Below are positions 44,871 to 56,822 of a stretch of 64,000 nucleotides of DNA, piece after piece. How positions within the stretch are numbered: the first letter of the stretch is position 1; every line of letters starts with the position of its first letter. This DNA comes from Gentiana macrophylla. Lineage: Eukaryota > Streptophyta > Magnoliopsida > Gentianales > Gentianaceae. Position numbers and translations under genes: made by a program. The notes beneath the pieces were generated by a model. That model was given only the letters and a program-made list of their open reading frames with translations, was not told where the DNA came from and did not search any database. The stretch lies in contig CM047806.1 of assembly GCA_026214975.1 (NCBI GenBank), positions 55,197,947 to 55,261,946 on the forward strand, given 5' to 3'.

Positions 44871-46682
44871 TGTTAGGTGTAATGCCCGAAAGACAATTTT
44901 GTAATTGTTTTATTTAATAAATGAAATGATATTATTATTCATATTTATTATTCTCATATTCACCGATGTGACAATAGTATTTACACTATAGAAAACCCTA
45001 AAGTATGTCGTTTATGTAATCACTTAACTCAGTATATGGGATATACACGGGAGGATTGAGTTAGTGAAGATGTACTTAAAATACAATTAGCCTGTAGTGA
45101 AGTTAATCGAGAGTATCGGGTCTCTCCTTTAACGTGCTATTAATTCGCCCAGAACACAATAGGTGTGATTGTCTTATCCGGACTTTCGGTTAAGAGAACC
45201 TAATGGGGCATTTATATATGATAGATATATCATATAGGGCTGGACCGATATGATTGGAGTTCACGATATAATTCCGTAATCGAGAAGTCTTATTGAATCA
45301 ATCGATGATCATATTTATGGATATATCTTAATCCTGAGGTGATCACAGTCAACTACTTGAATCAGTATGAGGTTTGACTTGACGGTTAAGGATTACACCG
45401 AGTCGTGATCCGAATTACCCCATCTTGGCATTGTCTTGGATTGAGTGAGTAGTCCGTGTTATCACAGTCACGGAATCCATTCCTTCCATTTATGGAAGTA
45501 GATAAACGATTCCCTTATTTGTTAATCCTAAAAAGCGATCGATCGTGCGAGTTCATATTACAATCGATTAGCTACCGGTGAGGTGTATGAATTAATTGAT
45601 CACTAGGGGTTAATGGTAAATAATGATAAGAGGTTACGAAAAGGGTTAACGGTAACTTCCCGATTTAGAATGAGCGATCATGGAGGATTAATCCATATGT
45701 AATGATTATATCAATGGGACGCTTATTATCATTCTCGTGAGGAGATAAATATAATCTTATAATCGGAGGAGTGCAGTCACGAGATTATGGTGGCATATTC
45801 TTATGATTGATTTATCGAATATAATTATTCTGTTCGTAAGATAATTATTTATTTGATTTATCGGTGCCGCTGATTATTAGTCCATGGTCTCCGACGTGCC
45901 TCCAAATATAGCATAGCTATTCTCGGACGTCGAATCCTAATAATATTAATTTAGTTCTTATTAGAATTTAATTAAAACGATATGTGAATTAATTGTTTAC
46001 TGAACTATTAAATTAGTTGGGCTAAATAATTAAATATGTGAAAGAGGCATTTTTCATAATCTTGGCCAATATTAGTGTTATGGCCGAAATTTATAATTGA
46101 CTAGGTCAATAAGAGGATTTCCGGCCTACACATGTTTTAGGAAACAAGAAATTAGTTTTTTTGAAAATTAATAAGACATGTGCACAAAATATTTATTGGA
46201 TAAATATTTATTGTAAGAAATAAAGATAAATATTATTCTAGATTTGTTCTAGAATATTATGGGATTATTTTTATTTATTGGATTTATTTATTTGCAAAAT
46301 AAAATCCTTGGAGGACAAGGATTACTCTCCTATATAAAGAGAGTTCTCCCAAGCCTAATACACTAAGCATAATTTCGACTTCACCTCTTAGAGAGGAGAA
46401 GAAATATTTTTCGGCCAAGGGGAGAATAGGGGAAATCTTAGAGGTTTTCCGGGTAGCATATCGGAAGGATTCGAGACGAGAATTTCCTTCCACCGGGAGT
46501 TGCTCGGATCACACGTGCGGAAGATCGTGGTGCTCTTCACACCTTTGTTTGTTCTTTCTATTGCGGCTCTTCTACTTGGATTTTGAGATCCAAGAGGTAT
46601 GTTCTACAACCCCATTGTAGATGTAGATCTAGTTATTTTATTACGTGTAATTTATAGATCTAGATCCTTAAATCGCTTCCGT
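44871..46682 (+). repeat. Element F 5' LTR
   Basis: 1812 bp, TGTTAGGTGTAATGCCC to AATCGCTTCCGT. TATATAAA is at 46331-46338. It lacks the last 20-odd bases of the 3' LTR (GCGGAGGATATTACTAACA), so its end abuts the PBS directly. Confidence 0.9.
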
Positions 46683-46696
46683 TGGTATCAGTCGCC
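46683..46696 (+). other. Element F primer-binding site (tRNA-iMet, degenerate)
   Basis: TGGTATCAGTCGCC. The first nine bases match the tRNA-iMet PBS and the rest diverges. Confidence 0.75.
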
Positions 46697-49600
46697 AAGG
46701 TGATCTATATTTATACGTATAAAATATTAGATCTAGGAGTGGTAAACATGTAGATCTTTTGTCCCAATTTTTTTTAAAAAAGGGGCCGATGCATATATGT
46801 AATATTTTTATGTTATGAATGTCTTGGTTGAAGAGATGGATTGGGGTTGGGTACTGTTTACTCGTTAGATCTATTTTTTGTAGCTCTTTTGTTTAGTAAC
46901 AATTGAGCATATGAATTGTATTTTATTTATGTCAATTTTCAAAAATTCCATGTAAAAGTAGCATCTTTTATTGTAATATTGAATATCCGGGCTCGAAAAG
47001 ATGAAGATCTTGCTGGAAAATTGAAGATCAAGGCGAAACCCAAGGTATGAACGAGGAGAAACGGTTAAATTTTAAAAAAAAAAACTGCTACAGGACTTTC
47101 TGCGACACTGAAAAGCGTCGCTATAAGTCCTGTTTATGAAATTCCATGCGGCTAGGGTTTTAAAAATTGCGGCTGCATGAAATTTTTTTAACCTAATTTT
47201 CTTTAAAAAGACTGCCGTTTAAGGCAGAAAAAGAAAAAAAAAATTCTTTTTTGGAAAATAATTTGTAACAGCCGCATGTCACAATAAAAAAAAAGATATG
47301 ATTAATTATAATAAATTGGATTTTTTTAATTAAAACAAAGGCATTTTTCCTCTCGGGTGTTCGTGGTTTGTGATCCGGCGGTTCGAGTTCAAGATTCGAA
47401 GATCAAGACTCGAAGACATAGATTATGTAATTTACTGCTTTCCTAGATAGATTAGATACGGGGTACCAACAATCTATCTCAGTATTTAAATTTTCCGCAA
47501 TTTATTTTTTATGTGTTTGATCATAAAATAGATATAAAATCGGAATTGCCATGACATGCATCATATCATAAATCCACTCCATGCATACATGTTGAATTTT
47601 AATTTTGGTAATTAAAATAGGCATGTATACAAACTCGCGTAATTAGTTAAAATTTAATTAATACGTGGTAATTAATTAATTTAGTAACTAATTAAAGATC
47701 CGAGGACGGGGTATGAAATCGTTAATCCTTTTCGGTGTGTGTTCTCGGTGAACCGCCTTAAAAGCCCAAACGAGATCACGTTTTCGATTCGTAGTGTCTA
47801 CGAGATTGAATGATGGTAAAAGAACAATAAATCTTGGATAAAAATGGATCGCTTATAGGTTGGGTGGTCAATTGAGCTTCGCTCGACCGACTTAACCCTC
47901 CTAGTGTGATGTATGCACGGGGGTCCGGCAAGATTAAGCTCCACCGGCGAGAGGAGGGGTGATTCCTTCTTATCTCAATGGGGCTCTCTTGACCCGATTT
48001 CGTCCGACTGTCACATTTGTTCCAACGAATAGGACTGGTAGGCTTGCCTACGTTACCGACACCATTCGGAATCCTTGATTTGATGTGCTTTTATGTTAAC
48101 ATCAAAAAGACGTGGTTAGTTACACCACCACTTCCAAAATATTGAGTAGGAGCGGGGAGGCGACAGCCAAACCCACGGTCTCTACTATAGATACAAGTGA
48201 GAGAAGGGTGACGCCTCACGGCGCTTTGATTTCGTCCCCCTACGGATGGTGTTCACCCCTATCAACATTCATGGCTTGGTCTCCGAAAGGATAGGATTTC
48301 CGGGTACTCGTCGGGTCACTGACCTATCCTACGACGGCACACTCGGAGCGTACCTAAGAGATCCGATATAGTAGGTCACACTCATCAAGGATATTTTTTA
48401 TAATATCTAGGCTAAAAAAAGGAAGGTAGTCAATGAATAAAGGGATTTTCAATTCTCATGGGACGTTCGATTCTCACAAGTTATTCATTGATGAGATTGT
48501 CTCGATTTAACCGTCTTAACCGTCATCTCTTTGACCTACCCTACGGCGGCACTGAGATGCGAGGTTAAAACCTTGGAATGGTATAATAGACTTAATTTTA
48601 GTTTACAATTCCTAAAATAAACTTATATAGTAGTGTTAAACTTGAATTAATATATGTCATTTTATTTACAGCATTATATCCCTTACTAAATTGCTTAAAA
48701 ATTAATAATTGACTAGTATTGACTTCGTTAAAAAGTGGAAAGTAACTAGGACGTTGAACTAGTTAATCGATAACGCAATTAATTTTTGAAAGAGATATTT
48801 TCTCTTAAGCCTTTTAAAAACCAGAGTGACATATAGGTATGTCACTAGTGTCATTCGTGTCAAACAGAAGACAAACTTATTTGATCAAAGGTGATTTCGG
48901 AATTTGAAATTCTTCTACTGAATTTTGAGTGTGTAGTGATTACACACGTAACCGTTCTAATTGAAAAACCGGAAAGTCATGAAATGTCGCTAGTTGGACG
49001 ATATTTGGAATCGATGAACTAGTGGGAGTTCTATGATTTGTTGTTTTTCTGGAAACATTGGAACTATGTACGAAAGATTTTCTAATCAAAAAAAAAATCG
49101 GAAAATCATAAAAAAATAAAGCATTGCTCGTTAGACGGTATTTGGAACCGATAAACTAGTGGGAGCTTTAATGTTATGATTGGTATATTAGAAAATCCGA
49201 GAAGTCCCGACGAGTAACACTCGAAAAAGACATCCCACGGTTCAAGAGTAGTGTCTACTCAAATGAACCGTTGGTTCAAGACTGTTTCCATTTACGGAAA
49301 GAATGGGAGAATATGTCAAAAAGTGTTAGTCATCTAAACTGAGAAAACTTTAAGGCTGAACCGAAAATTAATTAACTGAAATCATAGGATAAGGACAGTG
49401 ATTTTGGATCACCAACCTATGAATCCTTGGCAATTTTCTCGAGCTAAGTTGTTTGGAAGAACAAGGTAGCAGTGCATTTAACGATTAAAAGAGTAAACAA
49501 CGGGCAGTTAATTTTAGCTAGAATAGTGGGAGTGATATAAGGAAATGAATCTCGGATTCAATCCTTAGATATCACGGAAAAATTATTTTTTGTTTAAGAT

Positions 49601-50140
49601 TCGTTGGAACGAAAGGATTTACCTTTTATTCGATAATTTGTTTGTCGTATAGAAAGTGAATATACCATTTGTAGTACGAATCCAAGACTCGGACTTTTGT
49701 TTGATAAAGTCAAAACCACTTACAATTGCTGAAATATGTATATAAAACACATCTTAAGAACTATTAAAAGCAATTGGTTTCTATATTTAGATAAACGCTT
49801 CTTCATATTCCATAGTTAGTGCATAGTCCATAAAAGACAAGACTCAAGGCGGCTCGGGGTGATTCCTTTCTCCGATCTGGTTATATTGTCTCAAAGGTTC
49901 AATGACTAAGTTTCCTTTCAATCGGGAAATGATAATGGTTATAAAGAAGTAACATAGCTTGTTCATGACGACCTTCGGTGTCTGATAAAAGATGCAAGCT
50001 AGTAGGAGCTCCCGAGTAGTGACTTCTTGTCTGATAACTATTCAAACACTCCGGAAAGTTTATCCAAAATATTTTGAGATTTCTCTGTTTTCAATAGAGA
50101 TAGAGTATTCTATACTCGGAATAGGCCATTCATAGTCCTC
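46697..50140 (+). other. Element F leader and unrecognised interior
   Basis: No coding region is visible. Early parts have A-rich runs and a self-complementary CAGGACTTTCTGCGAC / GTCGCTATAAGTCCTG pair (47092-47150). A phrase CACTGACCTATCCTACGA at 48317-48334 recurs at 52154-52171. AGTGGGAG phrases recur (49021, 49160, 49529). Short open frames such as 48112-48294 have no domain. Confidence 0.6.
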
Positions 50141-52337
50141 GAGACTGATGCTCAGCCTGCCTCATTGTGACATGTTCTCACTAAGTGAGAAACCGTTAAA
50201 TTGCCTTATATGGTTTTAGATGTGCTACAATACACTGCTTAACTCAATATAGATATTGGATGCGAAATAACGGTCTACATTGAAATGTAAGACCGAGAAG
50301 TCTACCTAGAATATGCTTTGAAATTTACGGATAAGGTGTGGATTCGGGTCACCCCACTTCCGTAAATATAAGCATTTAGCACACGGTGCTTGAAGGTAAG
50401 ACTGGGAATTTCGCGCATACGTTCGGTCAATGACCATTCGTGATATATCTTTTAACCTATTGTGTATAAAGGTTAGATATAGGATTCTTGAAATCGGGAA
50501 GGGACAGTTATACCGTTGCATCCTTTCTGATAGAGTCCATGAACAACAACACCTTGAACCTTGAAGTACGTTCACTCAAGGTAGTTACTAAATGATTAAA
50601 ATCAGACCACATCCAACATCGGTTGTTGGTGATAACACTAAAACACTACTAAACTAGATCAGAATTTCGATCCACCCAGTAAGTATTGGGAGTATGGTTT
50701 ATCCATTACCCATTACGGGTTCTGCGGACTTTGTAGTCTGAGGATCGTTTGATGACCCATGGCTCTTTTGTGAGCAGTATAGAATTCTGATAATAGAGGT
50801 TGGTTTAATAGCCATAACCCTGTGAATGGAGTTCGGTACTCCAGTTTTGTTCATACTCTTGTAGAACCACCTGAGTGTCTCAGGCCTAGTGGGAGTAATT
50901 GGATCTACACGGAAAAGAGTAGAATGAATAGGAAAGTTTATCTTTCAGAGCAAAGCTTGAGTGGTCTAGGGGTAATTCCTAAGAAGTAGAGAGTTAATCA
51001 GACCTTGGACTCTCTTACCACTTAGTACTGCATGATTTTGTTCAAAATCAGAAAATAGGGGTGATTCCCTGAGACTTTCTTGCCAAACAAACGGAGTCTG
51101 GATTCATTCAAAACAGAAGGGTATTGCCTTATGAACTTCTCGGCAGGATGATGATGCCAAGGCTTATGTCCTTTGTGGATAAAAAGCAAACCTCTCGGTC
51201 ACTAGAAGTCATATATTTCTACAATATGTGGATTTGACCAGAATATTGATAAGTCTTTTGTAAACTGGATATCAATTTTAGTACTGTAGTGAATATATAC
51301 ATATATTAGTATTTGTGAAGGATAACACTGCACCAGTTGGAATCAACATAGGTGTGTTATCTGAAGTCAGAATCTGACAATGCCATAATTCTCTGCAACA
51401 GAGATTTGGACAACATCCTAAAGAGTTTGACTCGGTTGAATTCATTAGAATCAGTCACTGGTTTCCCATCCATCTTTATTGGTTAAGATGATGCATCTGT
51501 GTATGCAACATTCAACGAGGAAGTTCTACCCTATGCCTCAGGAATGACTCTCTAAATCTTCGGATCAAGAGAAATGGGATAGATTCTCTTTCTAGTAAGA
51601 GATGGTCAGGTTATAGAACGTCAACTTTGATCGAATCTTAGATTCGGTGGTTAACAAAGCAAGTTGAGTATGTCCTTTGGTATTTTGAGAGAACGAGGAA
51701 TAATATGTGGACATATTCATGTGTGAACTTGGATATGTGTGATACACTGATTTTGATTTAAGTCAGATTGAGGATGATCGTTAAGTCGATCTTGGGCTCA
51801 GTGTTTACTCTTGTGTTGAAGCTATTGCCTGGAGAAATCCAGCAACGCCAACTCGACTTTAAATAGTTGGGTGATTAGCGGCTTTTGTAGTAGCTAGAGA
51901 TGTGATATAGCTTAAGGATTTCCTTTTCATATCTGGGAGTGATTCTAGATTTGGAAGCCGATACCACATCATTGTGCAAACGATGAAGGGGTAGCTTATA
52001 AGGTTTTTCGAAATCACTAGAGGTCAAAAGCATATTGGGAAAGTACCACATGATTATATGGACCGGTAACGTTTCGATTCTACGGATCGTCTCGAGCCGA
52101 CAACCTGACTAATCAATAAGACCCATGATATTTAGATGTAGGTACTCCCCGAGTCACTGACCTATCCTACGAAGGCACACACTGAGTGTACTTTGTCATC
52201 TACAATGGTTATGATATGCTTAATGGGTACTAGAATACGGGATGGGTCTCCATTGCTTTAGAGCAAGTGGGAGATGTAGTTTGTTGTAGTTTAAATAATA
52301 GGGTGTGCTCTAAAACAATTAATCACATGCTTTCGTG
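50141..52337 (+). pseudogene. Element F decayed copia pol
   Basis: Traces in copia order. An integrase RNRTLLDMVR-like stretch lies at about 50198-50255. The RT start at 50825-50926 reads YSSFVHTLVEPPECLRP and NWIY, against copia YSNQVWTLVEPPEG and KWIY forms. A YVDD-like box at 51216-51250 reads FLQYVDLTRILI, with the second Asp lost. Frames are destroyed between these points. The identification is by my own alignment and would need a profile search. Confidence 0.55.
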
Positions 52338-52349
52338 CAAGTGGGAGAT
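52338..52349 (+). other. Element F polypurine tract
   Basis: CAAGTGGGAGAT directly before the 3' LTR. An identical 12-mer lies 74 bp upstream at 52264-52275. Confidence 0.85.
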
Positions 52350-54185
52350 TGTTAGGTGTAATGCCCGAAAGACAATTTTGTAATTGTTTTATTTAATAAA
52401 TGAAATGATATTATTATTCATATTTATTATTCTCATATTCACCGATGTGACAATAGTATTTACACTACAGAAAAACCTAAAGTATGTCGTTTATGTAATC
52501 ACTTAACTCAGTGTATGGGATATACACGGGAGGATTGAGTTAGTGAAGATGTACTTAAAATACAATTAGCCCGTAGTGAAGTTAATCGAGAGTATCGGGT
52601 CTCTCCTTTAACGTGCTATTAATGCGCCCAGAACACAATAGGTGTGATTGTCTTATCCGGACTTTCGGTTAAGAGAACCTAATGGGGCATTTATATATGA
52701 TAGATATATCATATATGAAATTTGGACCGATTTGATTGGAGTTCACGATATAATTCCGTAATCGAGAAGTCTTATCGAATCAATCGATGATCATATTTAT
52801 GGATATATCTTAATCTCGAGGTGATCATCACGGTCAACAACTTGAATCGGTATGAGGTTTGACTTGGCGGTTAAGGATTACACCGAGTCGTGATCCGAAT
52901 TACCCCATCTTGGCATTGTTTGGATTGAGTGAGTAGTACGTGTTATCACAGATACGGAATCCATTCCTTCCATTTATGGAAGTAGATAGACGATTCCTTA
53001 TTTGTTAATCCTAGAAACTAATCGATCGCGCGAGTTCATATTACACTGATTAGCTACCAGTGAGGTGTATGAATTAATTGATCACTAGGGGGTTAATGGT
53101 AAATAATGATAAGAGGTTCTGAAAAGGGTTAACGGTAACTTCCCGATTTAGAATGAACAGTCTATGGAGGATTAATCCATATGTAATGATTATATCAATG
53201 GACGCTTATTATCATTCTCGTGAGGAGATAAATATAATCTTATAATCGGAGGAGTGCAGTCACGGGATTATGGTGGCATATTCTTATGATTGATTTATCG
53301 AATATAATTATGCTGTTCGTAAGATAATTATTTATTTGATTTATCGGTGCCGCTGATTATTAGTCCATGGTCCCCGACGTGCCTCCAAATATAGCATAGC
53401 TATTCTCGGACGTCGAATCCTAATAATATTAATTTAGTTCTTATTAGAATTTAATTAAAATGATATGTGAATTAATTGTTTAGTGAACTATTAAATTAGT
53501 TGGGCTAAATAATTAAATATGTGAAAGAGGCATTTTTCATAATCTTGGCCAATATTAGTGATATGGCCGAAATTTATAATTGACTAGGTCAATAAGAGGA
53601 TTTCCGGCCTACACATGTTTTAGGAAACAAGAAATTAGTTTTTTTGAAAATTAATAAGACATGTGCACAAAATATTTATTGGATAAATATTTATGGTAAG
53701 AAATAAAGATAAATATTATTCTAGATTTATTCTAGAATATTATGGGATTATTTTTATTTATTGGATTTATTTATTTGCAAAATAAAATCCTTGGAGGACA
53801 AGGATTACTCTCCTATATAAAGAGAGTTCTCCCAAGCCTAATACACTAAGCATAATTTCGACTTCACCTCTTAGAGAGGAGAAGAAATATTTTTCGGCCA
53901 AGGGGAGAATAGGGGAAATCTTGGAGGTTTTCCGGGTAGCATATCGGAAGGATTCGAGACGAGAATTTCCTTCCACCGGGAGTTGCTCGGATCACACGTG
54001 CGAAAGATCGTGGTGCTCTTCACACCTTTGTTTGTTCTTTCTATTGCGGCTCTTCTACTTGGATTTTGAGATCCAAGAGGTATGTTCTACAACCCCCTTG
54101 TAGATGTAGATCTAGTTATTTTATTACGTGTAATTTATAGATCTAGATCCTTAAATCGCTTCCGTTGCGGAGGATATTACTAACA
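52350..54185 (+). repeat. Element F 3' LTR
   Basis: 1836 bp, TGTTAGGTG to ATATTACTAACA. TATATAAA is at 53814-53821. It is followed by TSD GTAAC. Confidence 0.92.
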
Positions 54186-55864
54186 GTAACGTCCTTAATG
54201 TCAAAGTGTGATAGAGAAACCATGATAGTGATTATGGTTGATGAGATCTCTAATAACTTTAATAAGTTTGATATTTAAATGTCTCTAGTCTTAAGTACTG
54301 TCTGGGACATTGATAGTATAACTAGACTAGCACGTATTGGATGTCTTCTATCTTATAGAAGGTAGGGATAGATCTCATCTATCGAAGTGTAGAGACACTT
54401 GGACTGTACGTGGAAATGTATTGGAGAATGCGTACGTTAGACTGACCCACTTACATTAAGTGTCACACTATGTGGCGGTTGTGTAATTATCCTTTTGACC
54501 GGAGTCTTCATGGCATCACGGTGTGGATTGTCATGCTTTGTCACTATTGAGGTTTCCCTATCCACGGGGCGATCATGCGGTAGTGATTGGGTGTGATATT
54601 GAAACATGCGGAGTATACATGATTGGTCGCCCGGGAATCGCGTATCCTATGATTGGGATCGAATATCCGAAATGGCCTTCTTATAAGGAATGTCTAGCTC
54701 TCGAGAATCTTTGTAAAGTGGGAGTAAATGTGTTATTCCGAGAGAGCGTGATATCCAGATTATAAGATACGATCGTTAATATATTGACACTCGAGATACG
54801 ATCGTATGTATATTATTACAGCGGTAGGATTGTAAGTTACACGGTTACTGCTTCACATGAAAGGTAGTAGTCATTGCGTTTTGACTCTTCCAATGATTGG
54901 GGGTCACGGTGTGTTGCTAGACGCTATCCCGTGATCGTTAGGCATGAAGGGCATTTTTGTAAATTGCACTTGTGTCTACGGCCAACATATTTGGAAGCCT
55001 ATCGGGTCACACACACATATGAACATCGAGTCGGATTAAAATGCGGTTATAGCTGATAACCAAATAAGGAAAGTTTATCTCAAATACTATAAAGGTTATA
55101 GTGGTAAATTAATACAGTAGTATTTATTTATTATGAATAAATAAAATACGTGATATTAATTATACATAAATTATATTAATTAATGAATATTCCGGATGCC
55201 AATTAATTGACATATGGGGCGCCACATCTTGGGTATAAGATACACATGGATTGTGCACTTTAATTAATGAGATTACCATAATATTAATATTGGATATTAA
55301 TTGATTTTGGAAAAATAGATTTATGGTAATAAGATAAATATAATCAATATAAGATATTGGCAATATTTAGATTTTATTTAATATAAGATATTATAATAAA
55401 AGAGATAAATCAATCTAATTGATTTTCCTTATTTTATTGGAAAAATGTTTTCTTCTCCTTCACTCATCATAGAGGTGCCACTTTGCCTATATAAAGGAAG
55501 TGGGTGTCAAGATCTTTTGTACATCATAATTGCAAGAGCTTATAGTTCTTGTGTAAAATAGAGAGCTTCCAATAGAGAGTTTGAGAGAGAGGAAAAAGGC
55601 TAGTCTAGCAGCTGGAGTTTTTCCGATAGCAATCCAAGGAGGATTCCGGCGAGGAGTACATGTGGATTAATGATAGAGGCCAGACACGTGGATGGCTTGC
55701 GCACTGTACTACTCTCTGTTGACGGTCAAAGCGACGATTTTATTGATCATCCAAGGTATAACCATCAAACTACTTAACGTGTTTATTACATTAAACGAAG
55801 AACGATCTAGAAAAAGAAATCAAAATTTTAAATTTCGTTGCGTTAAACTAGTGATTTCCTAACA

Positions 55865-56102
55865 ATAACAAAGATGAAATTATGATGGGAAGAGTATCAT
55901 TTTGTAAGTATACGTACTTCAGATGAGATGGCAAAGGTTTCAACGTTAAGTTCCTTTGTGGCTTTTCTAATGATGACCTTAACGGCTTACCAGTCAATTA
56001 TAAGTCAAAGAACTTGTGCCACAAAGGTCTATGAATGGTTCCTCCTAAATCCATAGAAGATATAGGTTCTATTTCTCGCACTTGACCTTCGCTACACCCA
56101 GG
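55865..56102 (-). pseudogene. Element D RT linker piece
   Basis: This resumes D after the B insertion, giving the complement of the PSHLKYVYL-LPLIISS stretch of A near 8880-8940. Stops and indels are present, for example in the TTATAAGTCAAAG region. It links protease to the RT piece at 36407-37134. Confidence 0.75.
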
Positions 56103-56822
56103 CTAGGTTTCCTCATAACTTCCTTCTTCCTTCAAGAGTAAAGTCTCTGCAACTTCAGGGTCTAGTGCCACTTGGTGATATAATTCCAAAATAAGCTCAT
56201 CTATGGCATCTAGCATGTAACATGCTTCTCCTTCATCTTGTGCATACTTAATAGAATTCCTCACATTGAACACTACTTTGTTCTCATTCACTCTCAAAAT
56301 CAGCTCACCCTTATGAACATCTATCAATGTCTTACATGTTGCTAGGAAAGGTCTTCATAAGATCAATGGAACATCGTGGTTAGCTTCCATATCTAGCATC
56401 ACAAAGTCTACAGGGAATACAAACTTATCAACTTTCACCAAAACATCCTCCACCACTCCACACGGTTGCTTCATAGACCTATCAGCTAATTGAAAGGTTA
56501 TAGATGTCTCGTTCAACTCTTTCATGCCTAACTTATGAAAGATGGATAGTGGCATAAGATTGACATTGGCTCCAAGATCACACAATGCTTTGCTTAGGCA
56601 TACTTCTCCAATTGTATAAGGTATGAGGAAGTTCCCAGGATCTTTACATTTGGGAGGCAATTTGCGTTGTAAAACTGCCGAGAATTCCTCGTTAAGGCAA
56701 ATTGTCTCAAGGTCTAACAACTTCCTTTTGGTAGAGATTGCTTCCTTCAAGAACTTCGCATACTCTGGCATTCCGGCCAAAGCTTCTACCAAAGGTGTAT
56801 TCACTTGCAACTTCTTAAACAT
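56103..56822 (-). pseudogene. Element D protease and linker (one internal TGA)
   Basis: 240 codons in one frame with a single TGA near 56352 (Gly codon of LGRPFL). It starts MFKKLQVNTPLVEALAGMPE, with active site LCDLGANVNLMP. After the stop it has DVHKGELILRVNENKVVFNV and CYMLDAIDELI, where A has a stop in place of the Tyr. It is the best-kept protease of the three gypsy copies. Confidence 0.88.

Larger units (their letters stand above)
44871..54185 (+). mobile_element. Element F: young non-autonomous copia element with decayed interior
   Basis: 9315 bp, with LTRs 44871-46682 and 52350-54185, a perfect TSD, PBS and PPT. The LTRs start TGTTAGGTGTAATGCCCG and differ at only a few sites per hundred by eye; a 69-codon chance frame (46284-46493, 53767-53976) translates identically in both. 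The 5.7-kb interior has no frame above about 90 codons, only traces of copia pol. It is the innermost and probably youngest insertion, of a LARD-like kind. Confidence 0.9.
37135..55864 (+). mobile_element. Element B: copia element with a readable polyprotein, split by F
   Basis: LTR 37135-38942, PBS, leader, gag, protease, integrase, RT, RNase H, PPT and 3' LTR (44716-44870 and 54186-55864). Integrase before RT makes it Ty1/copia. The TSD is ATGAC (37130-37134) / ATAAC (55865-55869), one mismatch, inside the D RT linker. Without F it is about 9.4 kb. Several frameshifts and stops make it defective, but every domain is legible. It is the best copy of the family that includes E and solo LTR G. 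Confidence 0.92.
44716..55864 (+). repeat. Element B 3' LTR, interrupted by F
   Basis: The pieces are 44716-44870 and 54186-55864. The join is exact at TSD GTAAC. TATATAAA is at 55489-55496. It contains the 60-codon open frame within 54523-54765. It ends TTTCCTAACA at 55864. Confidence 0.92.

Noticed and set aside
46284..53976. Identical 69-codon frames at 46284-46493 and 53767-53976 as a duplicated gene
   Set aside because: They are the same place in the two LTRs of F, antisense to the element, with no domain.
44871..54185. Element F as a virus-like or novel coding system
   Set aside because: The interior has no long ORF. The only protein traces are decayed copia integrase and RT.
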